Source: CAXBGS01 sp963975425 (GTDB lineage: Bacteria; Planctomycetota; Planctomycetia; Pirellulales; Pirellulaceae). From it: a stretch of DNA of 64,000 nt. Location of the stretch: contig CAXBGS010000005.1 in the NCBI GenBank assembly GCA_963975425.1, positions 1 through 64,000 of the forward strand, in the 5' to 3' direction. The first letter of the stretch is position 1; the number at the start of each line of letters is the position of its first letter. A model generated the notes under the pieces. It worked only from the letters and a program-made list of their open reading frames with translations. It did not search any database and was not told the origin of the DNA. Below are positions 52,837 through 62,042 of the stretch, piece after piece. The translations under genes and the position numbers were made by a program.

Positions 52837-54774
52837 TCAGTCTTTCACTTCAAAGTCCGCATCGATCGCGTCGTCGTCATCCGAATCAGCGTTCGCGGCC
52901 GCACCGGCAGGTTCGTCTGCGCCTTCGCCACCGCCTGCTGCTTCGGTTTTTTCGTACAACACTTTGCTGAACGCTTGCGAAGCCGCATCCAGTTCTTCGG
53001 TTGCCTGTTTGATCGCGGCGGTGTCATCGCCTTCCGCTGCAGCTTTGACCTTCTCGATCGCCTTGTTCATCGGTTCTTTGTCGGCGTCGGAAAGTTTGTC
53101 GCTGTGTTCGGTCATCAGTTTTTCAAGCTGATAAACCTGCTGGCTGGCTTTGTTTTTCGCTTCGACCAATTCGAACTGCTTGCGATCTTCCTCCGCATTC
53201 GCATCGGCGTCTTTCCGCATCTGTTCGATTTCGTCTTCGCTAAGTCCACCGGCCTCTTTGATCTCGACCGACGCTTCTTTGCCCGTCTTCAGCTCTTTTG
53301 CCGAGACCGCAAGAATGCCGTTTTGGTCGATGTCAAATTTCACTTCGATTTGCGGAACACCGCGCGGTTGCGGCGGGATTCCTTCCAGGTTGAATTCGCC
53401 CAACAGTCGATTACTCGACGCCATTTTGCGTTCACCCTGGAACACGCGAACGGTCACGGCCGATTGATTATCCGCAGCCGTGCTGAACACATTTTTCTTC
53501 TCGACAGGAACCGTCGTGTTTCGCTCGACGAGCGCCGTCATCACTCCACCCTCGGTCTCGATGCCCAGGGTCAGCGGCGTCACATCCAACAGCAGCACGT
53601 CGGTTCGTTCACCGGCCAAGACACTGCCTTGGATCGCGGCACCCACGGCGACCACTTCGTCGGGGTTCACGCCTTGATGAGGCTCTTTGCCAAAGATCGA
53701 CTTCACAACTTCGCGAATCTTTGGCACCCGTGTGCTTCCGCCGACCAGCACGATCTCGTCGATGTCTTTCGCGTCCATGCCTGCGTCTTTCAACGCTTGC
53801 TGGACGGGACCACGGCATCGCTCGACCAACGGATCGATCAGTTCCTCGAACTTGGAACGAGTGATCTTCATTGTCAGGTGTTTGGGGCCCGACTGATCCA
53901 TCGTGATAAACGGCAAGTTCAGATCGGTTTCAGGCAGCGTGCTGAGTTCCTTTTTGGCTTTCTCGCAAGCCTCTTGCAGACGCTGTAACGCCATCGGGTC
54001 GTTACGCAAATCGATTGCGTTTTCTTTCTTGAACTCGTCGGCGACATAGTTAATCAGCGTTTCGTCAAAGTCATCACCGCCTAGGTGTGTGTCACCGGAG
54101 GTGCTAACGACTTGGAAAACACGACTCTCTTGATCGTCGTCGCCGGCGTCGGCAACTTCCAGAATCGAAACGTCGAACGTACCACCACCAAGGTCAAAGA
54201 CGATGATCTTTTCGTCTTTCTTTTTGTCCATGCCGTACGCGAGCGCTGCCGCAGTCGGTTCGTTGATGATCCGCGCGACTTCGAGACCGGCGATCTGCCC
54301 GGCATCTTTGGTCGCTTGGCGTTGCGCGTCGTTAAAGTAAGCAGGTACCGTGATGACGGCTTTGTTGACCTTGTGCCCAAGATACGACTCGGCGGATTCC
54401 TTGAGTTTGCGGAGCACCTTTGCCGAGATTTCTTGCGGCGTATAGGAATGATCGCCGACCTGAATCTTGACGTATTCGTCCGCGGCACCGGTCACGCCAT
54501 AGGGAACCATTTTTTCTTCCGATTCGACTTCGCCGTGCCGACGCCCCATGAAGCGTTTGACCGAGTAGACGGTCCGCTTGGGGTTGGTAACGGCTTGTCG
54601 TCGTGCGGGCTCGCCAACGATCGAATCCTCTTTGTCCGTGAACGCGACCACGCTAGGTGTCAGCCGATTACCCTCAGGGTTCGGAATCACCTTAGGTTCG
54701 CTACCTTCCATGACCGCAACGACGCTGTTGGTCGTTCCGAGGTCGATGCCAATAATTTTTTCGCCTTGTGCCAT
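52837..54774 (-). CDS. dnaK: Chaperone DnaK (Hsp70)
   Basis: This 645-residue Hsp70 has the ATPase signatures IGIDLGTTNS, VITVPAYFNDAQRQATKDAG, IFDLGGGTFDVSIL and VGGSTRVPKI. The substrate-binding domain (DVTPLTLGIETEGGVMTALVERNTTVP) and lid helices precede a Gly/Ala and acidic C-terminal tail ending in DAIDADFEVKD. The start ATG 54774 has GGAG about nine bases upstream. No grpE or dnaJ is adjacent. No CIRCE element is found upstream. Confidence 0.98.
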   Translation of the reverse strand: MAQGEKIIGIDLGTTNSVVAVMEGSEPKVIPNPEGNRLTPSVVAFTDKEDSIVGEPARRQAVTNPKRTVYSVKRFMGRRHGEVESEEKMVPYGVTGAADEYVKIQVGDHSYTPQEISAKVLRKLKESAESYLGHKVNKAVITVPAYFNDAQRQATKDAGQIAGLEVARIINEPTAAALAYGMDKKKDEKIIVFDLGGGTFDVSILEVADAGDDDQESRVFQVVSTSGDTHLGGDDFDETLINYVADEFKKENAIDLRNDPMALQRLQEACEKAKKELSTLPETDLNLPFITMDQSGPKHLTMKITRSKFEELIDPLVERCRGPVQQALKDAGMDAKDIDEIVLVGGSTRVPKIREVVKSIFGKEPHQGVNPDEVVAVGAAIQGSVLAGERTDVLLLDVTPLTLGIETEGGVMTALVERNTTVPVEKKNVFSTAADNQSAVTVRVFQGERKMASSNRLLGEFNLEGIPPQPRGVPQIEVKFDIDQNGILAVSAKELKTGKEASVEIKEAGGLSEDEIEQMRKDADANAEEDRKQFELVEAKNKASQQVYQLEKLMTEHSDKLSDADKEPMNKAIEKVKAAAEGDDTAAIKQATEELDAASQAFSKVLYEKTEAAGGGEGADEPAGAAANADSDDDDAIDADFEVKD

Positions 54775-55101
54775 CTTGGGGCTCTCCTTCGTATGATTTC
54801 TTTGCCCAGATTCGCTGGATGTTCCGATTCTTGGATATTCCGGCTGTCGTATTCGTCAGTTCTTTCAGGGCGAACGAGCTAAAGGCAAAGCCCGTGCCAT
54901 AACTGGCGCAAATGTGTCCCGCAACCGGCGTCCACCAACGGCCGACGGCCTGAAAATGCAGATTTTCCCCAGTGGGAGCCGCATCGGCGGGCAAAAATCT
55001 GACAAAGTTGGCAGCCCCGTTTTTCGCGACGTCGCCTTCGGGAATACTGTGTGTCAATATGACAGAACTCCTGCACAGTCCTCTTGGTGAATGTCCCTGT
55101 A
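54775..55101. other. Divergent spacer between dnaK and pheA
   Basis: The spacer is 327 bases. An 8-bp inverted repeat cagatttt/aaaatctg (54959-54966 with 54994-55001) encloses a GC-rich loop. A TTGACA hexamer faces dnaK (55052-55057, minus), but no matching -10 was found. No CIRCE or other recognised heat-shock operator. Confidence 0.4.
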
Positions 55102-56184
55102 ATGCACAAACCCAAAGCCTCCGACGTCTCTTCGATCACTGCTGAAATCGATGCGGTCGATTCGGAAGTCTTGTCGCTCGTCCAACGCCGCAGCCAACTG
55201 GTCCAAGACCTGTTTCGCAGCAGCAATGGCGGTATCGTCGGGCGCGTTGCCGATGCGGCCGCACGGATCGACAGCTTGGTTGACGCCGATGGCGAGGCAA
55301 CGGGTCTTTCGCCAGAGTCAAAGGCCGAACTGCTCAAACACATCTCCAGCGTGTGTCTGCAGCAACTGCATACGACGCGTGCCGCATTCCTAGGGCCTGT
55401 GCACAGTTACAGCCATCTGGCCGCGATCAAGTATTTCGGCGACGGGATCGCCCTGTCATCGGTCGCATCGATCCCGGCGGTGTTCGATGCCGTCTTGCGG
55501 GGCGACGCCGCGACGGGCATTGTCCCGATCGAAAACAGCACCGACGGACGCGTCGTGGACACGCTCGGCATGTTCGTTCGCCGCGAGATGCAGATCTGCG
55601 GCGAAGTCTTGTTGCCGATCCACCACTGCTTGTTGTCAACAACGCCGCGAAACGAAATCGTCGAAGTGCATAGCAAGCCACAAGCACTTTCACAGTGCCG
55701 CAAGTGGCTTGCCAGTCAGCTGCCGCAAGCTCGTTTGATCGAAATCGGCAGCACCGCAGCAGCCGCCGAACTGGCCGCGAAGAAGAAGGGCGTTGCTGCC
55801 GTCGCCAGCCTGCAAGCCGGCCGCGCTTACGGACTGGACGTGATCGATGAAAATATCGAAGACAACCCGAATAACGTCACGCGATTTGCCGTGCTCGGCC
55901 GCGAACAACGTCCGGCGACGGGTGACGATAAAACGGCGTTGCTCTTGCAAGTCACGCATCAGCCAGGCGCCCTCGCCGACGTGATGAACATCTTCAAGAA
56001 CGAATCTCTGAACCTCACTTGGATTGAATCATTTCCGGCGATTGATAAACCGAGTGAATATCTATTCTTTATCGAATTGACCGGACATCGCACCGATGCC
56101 GGCGTGACGAAAGCTTTAGCGACGCTCGAAGAACAAACCGAACGTCTTGATGTCCTTGGGTCGTATCCACGAGCAAGGTTGTAA
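55102..56184 (+). CDS. pheA: Bifunctional chorismate mutase / prephenate dehydratase
   Basis: This 360-residue P-protein makes phenylpyruvate for phenylalanine. It has an AroQ-type chorismate mutase helix (ITAEIDAVDSEVLSLVQRRSQLVQDL, ~12-95), a prephenate dehydratase domain (AFLGPVHSYSHLAAIKYFG, PIENSTDGRVVDTLGMF, NVTRFAVLG) and a C-terminal ACT domain (ALLLQVTHQPGALADVMNIFKNESLNLTWIESFP). Two usual motifs vary: GTFS/GTYS is HSYS and ESRP is ESFP. The ATG at 55102 is chosen over a TTG 18 bases earlier. Confidence 0.93.
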   Translation: MHKPKASDVSSITAEIDAVDSEVLSLVQRRSQLVQDLFRSSNGGIVGRVADAAARIDSLVDADGEATGLSPESKAELLKHISSVCLQQLHTTRAAFLGPVHSYSHLAAIKYFGDGIALSSVASIPAVFDAVLRGDAATGIVPIENSTDGRVVDTLGMFVRREMQICGEVLLPIHHCLLSTTPRNEIVEVHSKPQALSQCRKWLASQLPQARLIEIGSTAAAAELAAKKKGVAAVASLQAGRAYGLDVIDENIEDNPNNVTRFAVLGREQRPATGDDKTALLLQVTHQPGALADVMNIFKNESLNLTWIESFPAIDKPSEYLFFIELTGHRTDAGVTKALATLEEQTERLDVLGSYPRARL

Positions 56185-56290
56185 TTGGTACCGGTGCCGG
56201 TCGCCGGTTCGGTAACATGGTGTTCCTGCAACACGTTTTGCAACTCGGTTTTTGCGATTCGATTCCTCTGCCCTGCTGATCAGATTCCCT

Positions 56291-57529
56291 ATGCCAGAAT
56301 CATCTGAACAAAAAACGCTCAATTCGGCAGCCGATTCCCGATTGGTCGCGATTCGCAAAGAACTAAATGACGTTTATCAAGCGAATCAGCGTTTGGCCGA
56401 TGACTACGACGCGGCAGAAGAAAAAATCCGAGAACTGGAATCGTTGCTCGCCCACGAGCATCAGCAACATCAAACCGAGCAAAACCAGCTGAAATGCCGA
56501 AACAACGACGCAACACAGCAGATTGAACGTTTGACGTCCCAGCTAAGCGAGACGAAGAATCGTTGTGGTGAACTTGAGCAACAATTGGCGGAATCAGACC
56601 GGCAACTTGAGGGACTAAGCCAGACGGTCGACGGTAAGGAACGACAAATCCGCGAGCTGAATTCCATTAACGAGTCGCTGCAAGATGAGCTAAAGGCGGC
56701 TAAAGAAGAAAACGAATCGCTGCGTTCGAAATTCCTCTCGCAAGACGAACAGACACAGCAGTTAAGACGGACGAATGAACAATTGATTCGGCAAGAGCAG
56801 TCGCGCGAATGTGCGGCGAACGATCAAACCCTGAACGCACAAAAGCTTGAAAAAACCATTGCTGCACTGCGCACGGAACTAGCGCAGGCACAGCAAACTG
56901 CGGCGACGTCAAGTCAACTACTTGAAAGTGAGCGGCGACGCCTCGAAGGCCTGCAATCCTCGAACCAACAACTCGCCGACGAGATAAGCAAGACCCGACG
57001 TGAATGCGAACGACTTGGCATATCGAATGAGCACCTGATCGCTGAACGGGGTGCTCACAACGGAGAACTTGTTTCATTGACGCGACAAGTTGACAACCTT
57101 GCCGACGCGATCAAGTTATTGAGCGAACAACTGCAATCAGCGCGAGGCGAAATACGCGAGGTCCGTCAGACACATCGTATCGCCGCCGCCGGGACGCCCG
57201 AAAACGCACTGGCAGCAAAATCGTCGACCGCCAGCAAGGGCAGCGGGTCGAAGTCGCGAACATCACGCAAACGCGCCAAGGACCTGACGTGCATTGAAGG
57301 GATCGGCCCAAAGATTCGCGATATCCTTTCCGCAGCAAACATCCACTCGTTTGCAGACTTGGCAAGCACCGACGCGGAAAGCATTCGCGAAATCCTGGTC
57401 GCTGCGGGACCACGTTTCAAGTCGCATCATCCAGACACATGGCCGGAGCAAGCGGAACTCGCCGCGTCGGAGAAATGGGCGGAACTTGACGCGTTGCAAG
57501 AAAAGTTAAAAGGCGGCCGTCGAGGCTGA
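56291..57529 (+). CDS. Coiled-coil protein with C-terminal H3TH-like domain
   Basis: This 412-residue protein starts at ATG 56291 (MPESSEQKTLNSAADSR). Residues ~20-300 are a long coiled coil with frequent Gln/Glu/Leu heptads. The C-terminal ~75 residues (LTCIEGIGPKIRDILSAANIHSFADLASTDAESIREILVAAGPRF) match the helix-3-turn-helix domain seen in FEN1-like and DUF4332-type proteins, usually a nucleic-acid or scaffold domain. An SKSRTSRKRAK basic patch precedes it. The role is unknown; chromosome or envelope organisation is a possible context. It is convergent with the prenyltransferase-like gene. Confidence 0.75.
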   Translation: MPESSEQKTLNSAADSRLVAIRKELNDVYQANQRLADDYDAAEEKIRELESLLAHEHQQHQTEQNQLKCRNNDATQQIERLTSQLSETKNRCGELEQQLAESDRQLEGLSQTVDGKERQIRELNSINESLQDELKAAKEENESLRSKFLSQDEQTQQLRRTNEQLIRQEQSRECAANDQTLNAQKLEKTIAALRTELAQAQQTAATSSQLLESERRRLEGLQSSNQQLADEISKTRRECERLGISNEHLIAERGAHNGELVSLTRQVDNLADAIKLLSEQLQSARGEIREVRQTHRIAAAGTPENALAAKSSTASKGSGSKSRTSRKRAKDLTCIEGIGPKIRDILSAANIHSFADLASTDAESIREILVAAGPRFKSHHPDTWPEQAELAASEKWAELDALQEKLKGGRRG

Positions 57530-57543
57530 TCAGAGATTCGAAG

Positions 57544-57585
57544 CGGGCAACGAAACTAACGGGCAACGAAACTAACGGGCAACGG
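57544..57585. repeat. 16-bp tandem repeat downstream of the coiled-coil gene
   Basis: The unit cgggcaacgaaactaa is present at 57544-57559 and 57560-57575, and a partial copy follows from 57576. It lies 14 bases past the stop codon. Confidence 0.93.
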
Positions 57586-57615
57586 ATCGATCGTCGCGGC
57601 TGATTCCAGCTGCCG

Positions 57616-59190
57616 CTAAAGCGGAAATTCGTCCTCGACGACCTTGTCAGCGTAGAGCGGCATGTGACGGTAGTAGACTTCCAGGATCATCGTCGCAAAC
57701 GATGTGCTCGCCAAGCGTCCGCCCTCGATGGGACCTCGGTGGAACTTGCTATCGGGAAAATGCCAACTGCCTTTTCCGCCGCCACTAGTGACTTGTGTCG
57801 AAACCAACCAATCACGAAGCGAAACGTTGTATTCGTCCCAGGACGGACCGCCGAATTGCCTCAGCACCTGCGCCGCGTAGTAGTTGTAATAGATGTCGCG
57901 TTTGTCGATACCGTTCTCGGCAATCGCTTCTACGCCTTGCACCATCGCGGGCGTATTTTTGTCCCAACCGGTATACATGCGGCACAATAAACCGATCGCC
58001 GTCGTGCTGATCTTATCCGTCTTGTTGTCGATGTCATACTTGTAGTGCGATCCACCTTGGGTCTGCACACGGTTCAAGAATTTTGTGGCGTTTTGAATCG
58101 TCGATGGCGGAACGACCAAGTGCCCCATGTGGCCACTCTTCAGCGCCATCAATTGCCATCCGAAGACGGATGTGTCGCCACCGCGAAAGTCTTTCGGCCG
58201 GTATCGCCAGCCACCGTCGTCGCACTGTGCCAAGTAGATAAAATTGATCGCTCCCTGGGCGGGCTCGGCTAATTCGGGGTCCTGCGTCATGGCGTACGCT
58301 TCGCACAACGTGATGGCGGTTAAGCCATGCGCGTACATGTTGCCTTCACCCTGATAGTCGATCGCGGCGACACCTTTGACATTTCCGTGGATTCCGTTTC
58401 GCGCCAGAAAGCTGAGCCCGCGAAATACGACCTCCTTGAATTCACCTTCGCGATGTGTCTGCCCCGCACCAAGAAACGGCAGCAGCGCGAGTGATGTGGC
58501 GGCGTTGAGTGATCGCCGGTGGACCAGTGACTCGCCGGGATCCCCGCACGCGTTACGACAGACCAGATTGTGTTGAAACGTCCACGCACCGTTGGGCAAC
58601 TGGTGCCGCGAGATCCATTTCAGCGCCTCGGTCACCGCGGCCTCGCTGCTGGCATTGCCACCGTACTTCCTGAGCAATTCTTGTTTCTTGTCACCACCGC
58701 GACTGCTGACCGCCGCACCAGGCAAGGCGGCTAGCGTTTGCAGCTTGGGAATCGGTTGGGCCATGACCGCCTCGACTTCCGAAACCGCCATTTCCACGGC
58801 TGACATTGCCAACGGCATCTCGATTTCAGCGACCTCGTCTGTTTGAATCGATTCAGCGATGTCGACGGGTTCGCTCATTTCCTCCGACTCTTCTGCGTCC
58901 CCGGGATCGAGTTCCTCAATCACGAACTCTTCGACCTCTGGACCATCCTCAGCCGTCAATGCGGCACTCATCACGTTCACGATCCGAATCGGATCCGAAA
59001 ACGTGACCGCACCCAACAGCAAGAGGATGACGACGTGCAGCAGCGTGCTGATCAGCCACGCGGGAATCCCTTGCATCGAAAACCATCGACGTCGCAATCC
59101 GAAGTCCTGACGATCCACGATTTCCGCCGGGAAAGCGATCGGAGTGTCGGTCGCGGTCGGTAAATCATCGTTCAAGCGAACCGTTGACAT
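57616..59190 (-). CDS. Prenyltransferase/squalene-oxidase-repeat protein
   Basis: This 524-residue protein has an N-terminal membrane segment (LISTLLHVVILLLLGAVTF, ~46-66) and an acidic linker. Alpha/alpha-barrel repeats follow, of the squalene-cyclase/prenyltransferase type (ALKWISRHQLPNGAWTFQH, INFIYLAQCDDGGWRYRP, TTAIGLLCRMYTGWDK, LVSTQVTSGGGKGSWHF). The DxDD and QW signatures of true cyclases are incomplete (only GWRY- and GAW-like pieces), so catalysis is doubtful. Such anchored repeat proteins are common in planctomycetes and of unknown role. The ATG at 59190 is clear. Confidence 0.8.
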   Translation of the reverse strand: MSTVRLNDDLPTATDTPIAFPAEIVDRQDFGLRRRWFSMQGIPAWLISTLLHVVILLLLGAVTFSDPIRIVNVMSAALTAEDGPEVEEFVIEELDPGDAEESEEMSEPVDIAESIQTDEVAEIEMPLAMSAVEMAVSEVEAVMAQPIPKLQTLAALPGAAVSSRGGDKKQELLRKYGGNASSEAAVTEALKWISRHQLPNGAWTFQHNLVCRNACGDPGESLVHRRSLNAATSLALLPFLGAGQTHREGEFKEVVFRGLSFLARNGIHGNVKGVAAIDYQGEGNMYAHGLTAITLCEAYAMTQDPELAEPAQGAINFIYLAQCDDGGWRYRPKDFRGGDTSVFGWQLMALKSGHMGHLVVPPSTIQNATKFLNRVQTQGGSHYKYDIDNKTDKISTTAIGLLCRMYTGWDKNTPAMVQGVEAIAENGIDKRDIYYNYYAAQVLRQFGGPSWDEYNVSLRDWLVSTQVTSGGGKGSWHFPDSKFHRGPIEGGRLASTSFATMILEVYYRHMPLYADKVVEDEFPL

Positions 59191-59372
59191 CGGCAGCTGG
59201 CGTTCGTGAATCTATTGGGACAAGGACATTCGCACCCGAAGTGGGTCTACGCTGATTGTACGCCACACAGCGAAGTTCTCGATGTTTCGGGGCTGCAAGC
59301 CAGGCAAAGTCGAGAAAAGAGGTGCGTCTATGACGAATAGACGGATGTCGATCAGGATATTTGCCGGCCGCG

Positions 59373-59966
59373 TCAACGGTGGTCGTATCGTTTTTGTTCG
59401 AACGTGGCGATCGTTCCGAGAAAGTGTTTCAACCCGCTGCGAGCCCGTTCGTTGACCTGGACTCGCTTTTCGCCGTCGACCGGTCCGACCCAGCCGGTTT
59501 CTAGATCGAGTGCAATTTCTATCGGGGGGATTCGTTTCGCGGTCGGATCCGTCAGCCACAATTCTACGCAATCCGACTCGATCGAGTTACAGATTTCGGC
59601 CATGGAAGACGTCTGCTGCGAGTCCCAGCGATAATTTCGTTCGTCCAGTAACGCTCGACGCAAGTGTCCCAGCCCGGGCATTCCGCTAAGCCGGATCGCA
59701 CGATCATCGTCAAGTTCGGCCGTCTGCAATTCGATCTGCTCGGCAAGCTGCAGCGCGGTGATGGTTGCTTCGCCCCAAAACTCGGTCGTTTTTTCTAACC
59801 GGGTTCGGCGAGCGTAGATGCTGCCGGCGGCACCGATGATTCCCAACAAGACGATCACGACGCCAATCAAAACGCCACGCGATGTGATTTTGGCTCGGGG
59901 GTCGTTGTATTTGTCAGCGTGCGACTGGATCGTCGACGTGCCGGTATCGCTGGAAGAGTCGGTCAT
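59373..59966 (-). CDS. Single-pass membrane protein, unknown function
   Basis: This 197-residue protein has a Ser/Thr-rich N-terminus, one membrane segment (GVLIGVVIVLLGIIGAAGSIYA, ~32-53) and a soluble domain with two Cys in ICNSIESDCVELWLTDP. The predicted topology puts the domain outside the cytoplasm. No family is recognised. It is divergent from aroB with 72 bases between the starts, and downstream of nothing related. Confidence 0.65.
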   Translation of the reverse strand: MTDSSSDTGTSTIQSHADKYNDPRAKITSRGVLIGVVIVLLGIIGAAGSIYARRTRLEKTTEFWGEATITALQLAEQIELQTAELDDDRAIRLSGMPGLGHLRRALLDERNYRWDSQQTSSMAEICNSIESDCVELWLTDPTAKRIPPIEIALDLETGWVGPVDGEKRVQVNERARSGLKHFLGTIATFEQKRYDHR

Positions 59967-60038
59967 GAGTTAAGTTGTCATCCGTATCGCGTATCCACGC
60001 AAAAGTATTTTCGTCGCGTCACGCAAGAGTATAGGAAG

Positions 60039-61256
60039 ATGGCATCCGAGTTGAATCGTAAGGCTACCGCAAGTTCCCGTCCCGACACCCCGATGCATGA
60101 TCGCGGTGCGGAAAATGGCGATGGACAATCGGTCATCGTCGAGGTGCCTCTGGGCGATCGAAGCTATCGGATTGTTATTCGATCTTCTCGCGATTCGTCG
60201 GCCGCCGCAATGACCGATGAAATTTGTTCTCAGCTGCCAGACCTTTCCCATGCAATCATCATCGCCGACGAAGCGGTCGCAGAGCCTTGGTCGAATCCGT
60301 TGGCCGAGCAACTGCGTCAAAAGGCCGCGACGACCGACCGCTCCATTCGAATCAGCTCGTTCCGCGTCCCTGCCGGCGAACCCTCCAAATCGGTAAGCCA
60401 GTTGGACGAACTGTGGCGGTGGATGATTGACGAGGGAGCCGATCGCCGCAGCGTTGTGATCGCCGTCGGCGGCGGCGTTGTCGGTGACTTGGCCGGATTC
60501 GCCGCCGCGACGTTCACCCGAGGAATCCGATTCGTCCAGATTCCGACAACGTTGTTGGCGATGGTCGACAGCAGCGTCGGCGGAAAGACCGGAATCAACT
60601 TACCGACCGCAAAAAACATGGTGGGCGCGTTCTGGCAACCGTCGCTTGTCCTGATCGATACGGCTGTCTTGTCGACGCTGCCGCAGCGAAGCTATCTCAG
60701 CGGACTCGCCGAGGTCGTGAAGTACGGCGTGATCGATGATGCTGATTTCTTCGATTGGTTGCAGACAAATGCGAATGATCTGGTCGAGAAAAAAGACGGT
60801 GCCGTCCGCTATGCCATCCAACGCAGTTGTGAATCGAAAGCAAGAGTCGTCGGAGAAGACGAGCGTGAGACAAGCGGTCGTCGAGCCATTCTGAATTACG
60901 GTCACACTTTCGCGCACGCCATCGAAGCGACCGCGGGCTATGGCAAACTGCTGCACGGTGAAGCGGTTTCGATTGGAATGCAAATGGCAGCAAAGCTTGC
61001 GATCAAGCTTGGACTTTGCGCTGACGACTTGCTCGATCGCCAGACCGAATTGTTGCTCGCCTGCCAGTTGCCGATTGCCCTTGCGGATGCCGATCCGGAC
61101 CAGATGCTGCCGGTGATGATGCGTGACAAGAAGGTCGCACACGGAAAACTTCGATTTGTCTTGCCCACCGAAGTCGGTGCCGTGAAACTCGTGGGTGATG
61201 TTGATGAAGCGGACGTTCGTACCGCAATCGAAGACTGCCGATCGATCGAGAAATAG
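60039..61256 (+). CDS. aroB: 3-dehydroquinate synthase
   Basis: This 405-residue NAD- and metal-dependent enzyme makes 3-dehydroquinate in step two of the shikimate pathway. Family blocks include GEPSKSVSQLDELW, IAVGGGVVGDLAGFAAATFTRGIRFVQIPTTLLAMVDSSVGGKTGINL, KNMVGAFWQPSLVLID, SGLAEVVKYGVIDDADFF and ILNYGHTFAHAIEATAGYGKLLHGEAVSIGM. The 60039 ATG (MASELNRK) gives a longer N-terminus than usual (~45 extra residues, Ser/Asp-rich). A later ATG at 60093 would shorten it. The family call is certain, the start less so. Confidence 0.96.
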   Translation: MASELNRKATASSRPDTPMHDRGAENGDGQSVIVEVPLGDRSYRIVIRSSRDSSAAAMTDEICSQLPDLSHAIIIADEAVAEPWSNPLAEQLRQKAATTDRSIRISSFRVPAGEPSKSVSQLDELWRWMIDEGADRRSVVIAVGGGVVGDLAGFAAATFTRGIRFVQIPTTLLAMVDSSVGGKTGINLPTAKNMVGAFWQPSLVLIDTAVLSTLPQRSYLSGLAEVVKYGVIDDADFFDWLQTNANDLVEKKDGAVRYAIQRSCESKARVVGEDERETSGRRAILNYGHTFAHAIEATAGYGKLLHGEAVSIGMQMAAKLAIKLGLCADDLLDRQTELLLACQLPIALADADPDQMLPVMMRDKKVAHGKLRFVLPTEVGAVKLVGDVDEADVRTAIEDCRSIEK

Positions 61257-61584
61257 TACCGACGACGTTTACGTTGCGTTGGCTGGCAACGCTCAGCCGA
61301 CAATCATCTCAGCACACAATCAGCTAATCGAACAACTGGCTATGCGAACAGGGCTGCGTTCGGGATCGAACGCCATGGAGCAACAGAATTCTACGACAGG
61401 CGAACCATCGCCAGGGACGTTTCGCCGGCAGCCCACAACGATCGTCGCTCTCAACGAAGTCCTGATGTTTCACGCAGACCTCGTTTCATGAGCTGTTACG
61501 AACCGGGCTGGATTCGGAATGCTTTTCCGTGCTAACTAGGACCCACAGCCGTCTTCTTTGACCTCTTGTTGGGTTCGCCTGCGC
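61257..61584. other. Spacer between aroB and the PEGA lipoprotein gene
   Basis: The spacer is 328 bases. A 98-codon frame overlapping aroB runs to 61491 without family features and is not accepted. No repeat or strong hairpin was seen. Confidence 0.5.
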
Positions 61585-62016
61585 GTGAATTTCGTTAGTT
61601 CTTGCCGAGTTTCTGTGGTGCTGTTCGCGATCATTGCGACCAGTTGCTCGGGATGCGTTCGCCGCCGCATGATGGTCCGCACCAACCCACCCGGCGCGAC
61701 CGTGTCGGTCGACAACCAAGTGATCGGCACCACTCCGGCAGCCAGCCCATTCGTGTATTACGGCACTCGCGAGTTCAGGATCGAAAAGGACGGTTACCGC
61801 ACCGAGACGATCCGGCGACGATTCAACCCGCCGTGGTACCAAATGCCTGGGATCGATTTCGTGGCAGAAACGCTGTGGCCGGGCGAGCTTCGTGACGAAC
61901 GCATCATCGATGTCCAGTTGGTCCCGCAAACGTTAGAGCCGGTCGAATCCGTCGTTCAGCGGGCCGATGCGTTGCGAGTACAATCTCAAGCAGGCGTTGT
62001 GACAGCGCCACGTTGA
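61585..62016 (+). CDS. PEGA-domain lipoprotein
   Basis: This protein of about 143 residues starts at GTG 61585. A signal segment (VSVVLFAIIATSCSGC) ends in a lipobox, SGC. The mature part has a PEGA repeat (VRTNPPGATVSVDNQVIGTTPAASPFVYYGTREFRIEKDGY) typical of surface-associated carbohydrate- or peptidoglycan-binding modules. A basic/aromatic stretch (RRRFNPPWYQMPGIDF) follows. TTG 61558 is an alternative start. It is 26 bases upstream of the YfhO-like gene, so the two may be co-transcribed. Confidence 0.78.
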   Translation: MNFVSSCRVSVVLFAIIATSCSGCVRRRMMVRTNPPGATVSVDNQVIGTTPAASPFVYYGTREFRIEKDGYRTETIRRRFNPPWYQMPGIDFVAETLWPGELRDERIIDVQLVPQTLEPVESVVQRADALRVQSQAGVVTAPR

Positions 62017-62042
62017 ATTGTGACCGCGCGCCATAGAACAAG

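Noticed and set aside
54775..55101. CIRCE (HrcA) operator upstream of dnaK
   Set aside because: I searched by eye for ttagcactc-N9-gagtgctaa and found nothing similar.
61195..61491. 98-codon frame overlapping the aroB end
   Set aside because: Overlaps aroB by 62 bases, has no ribosome site and no family pattern.
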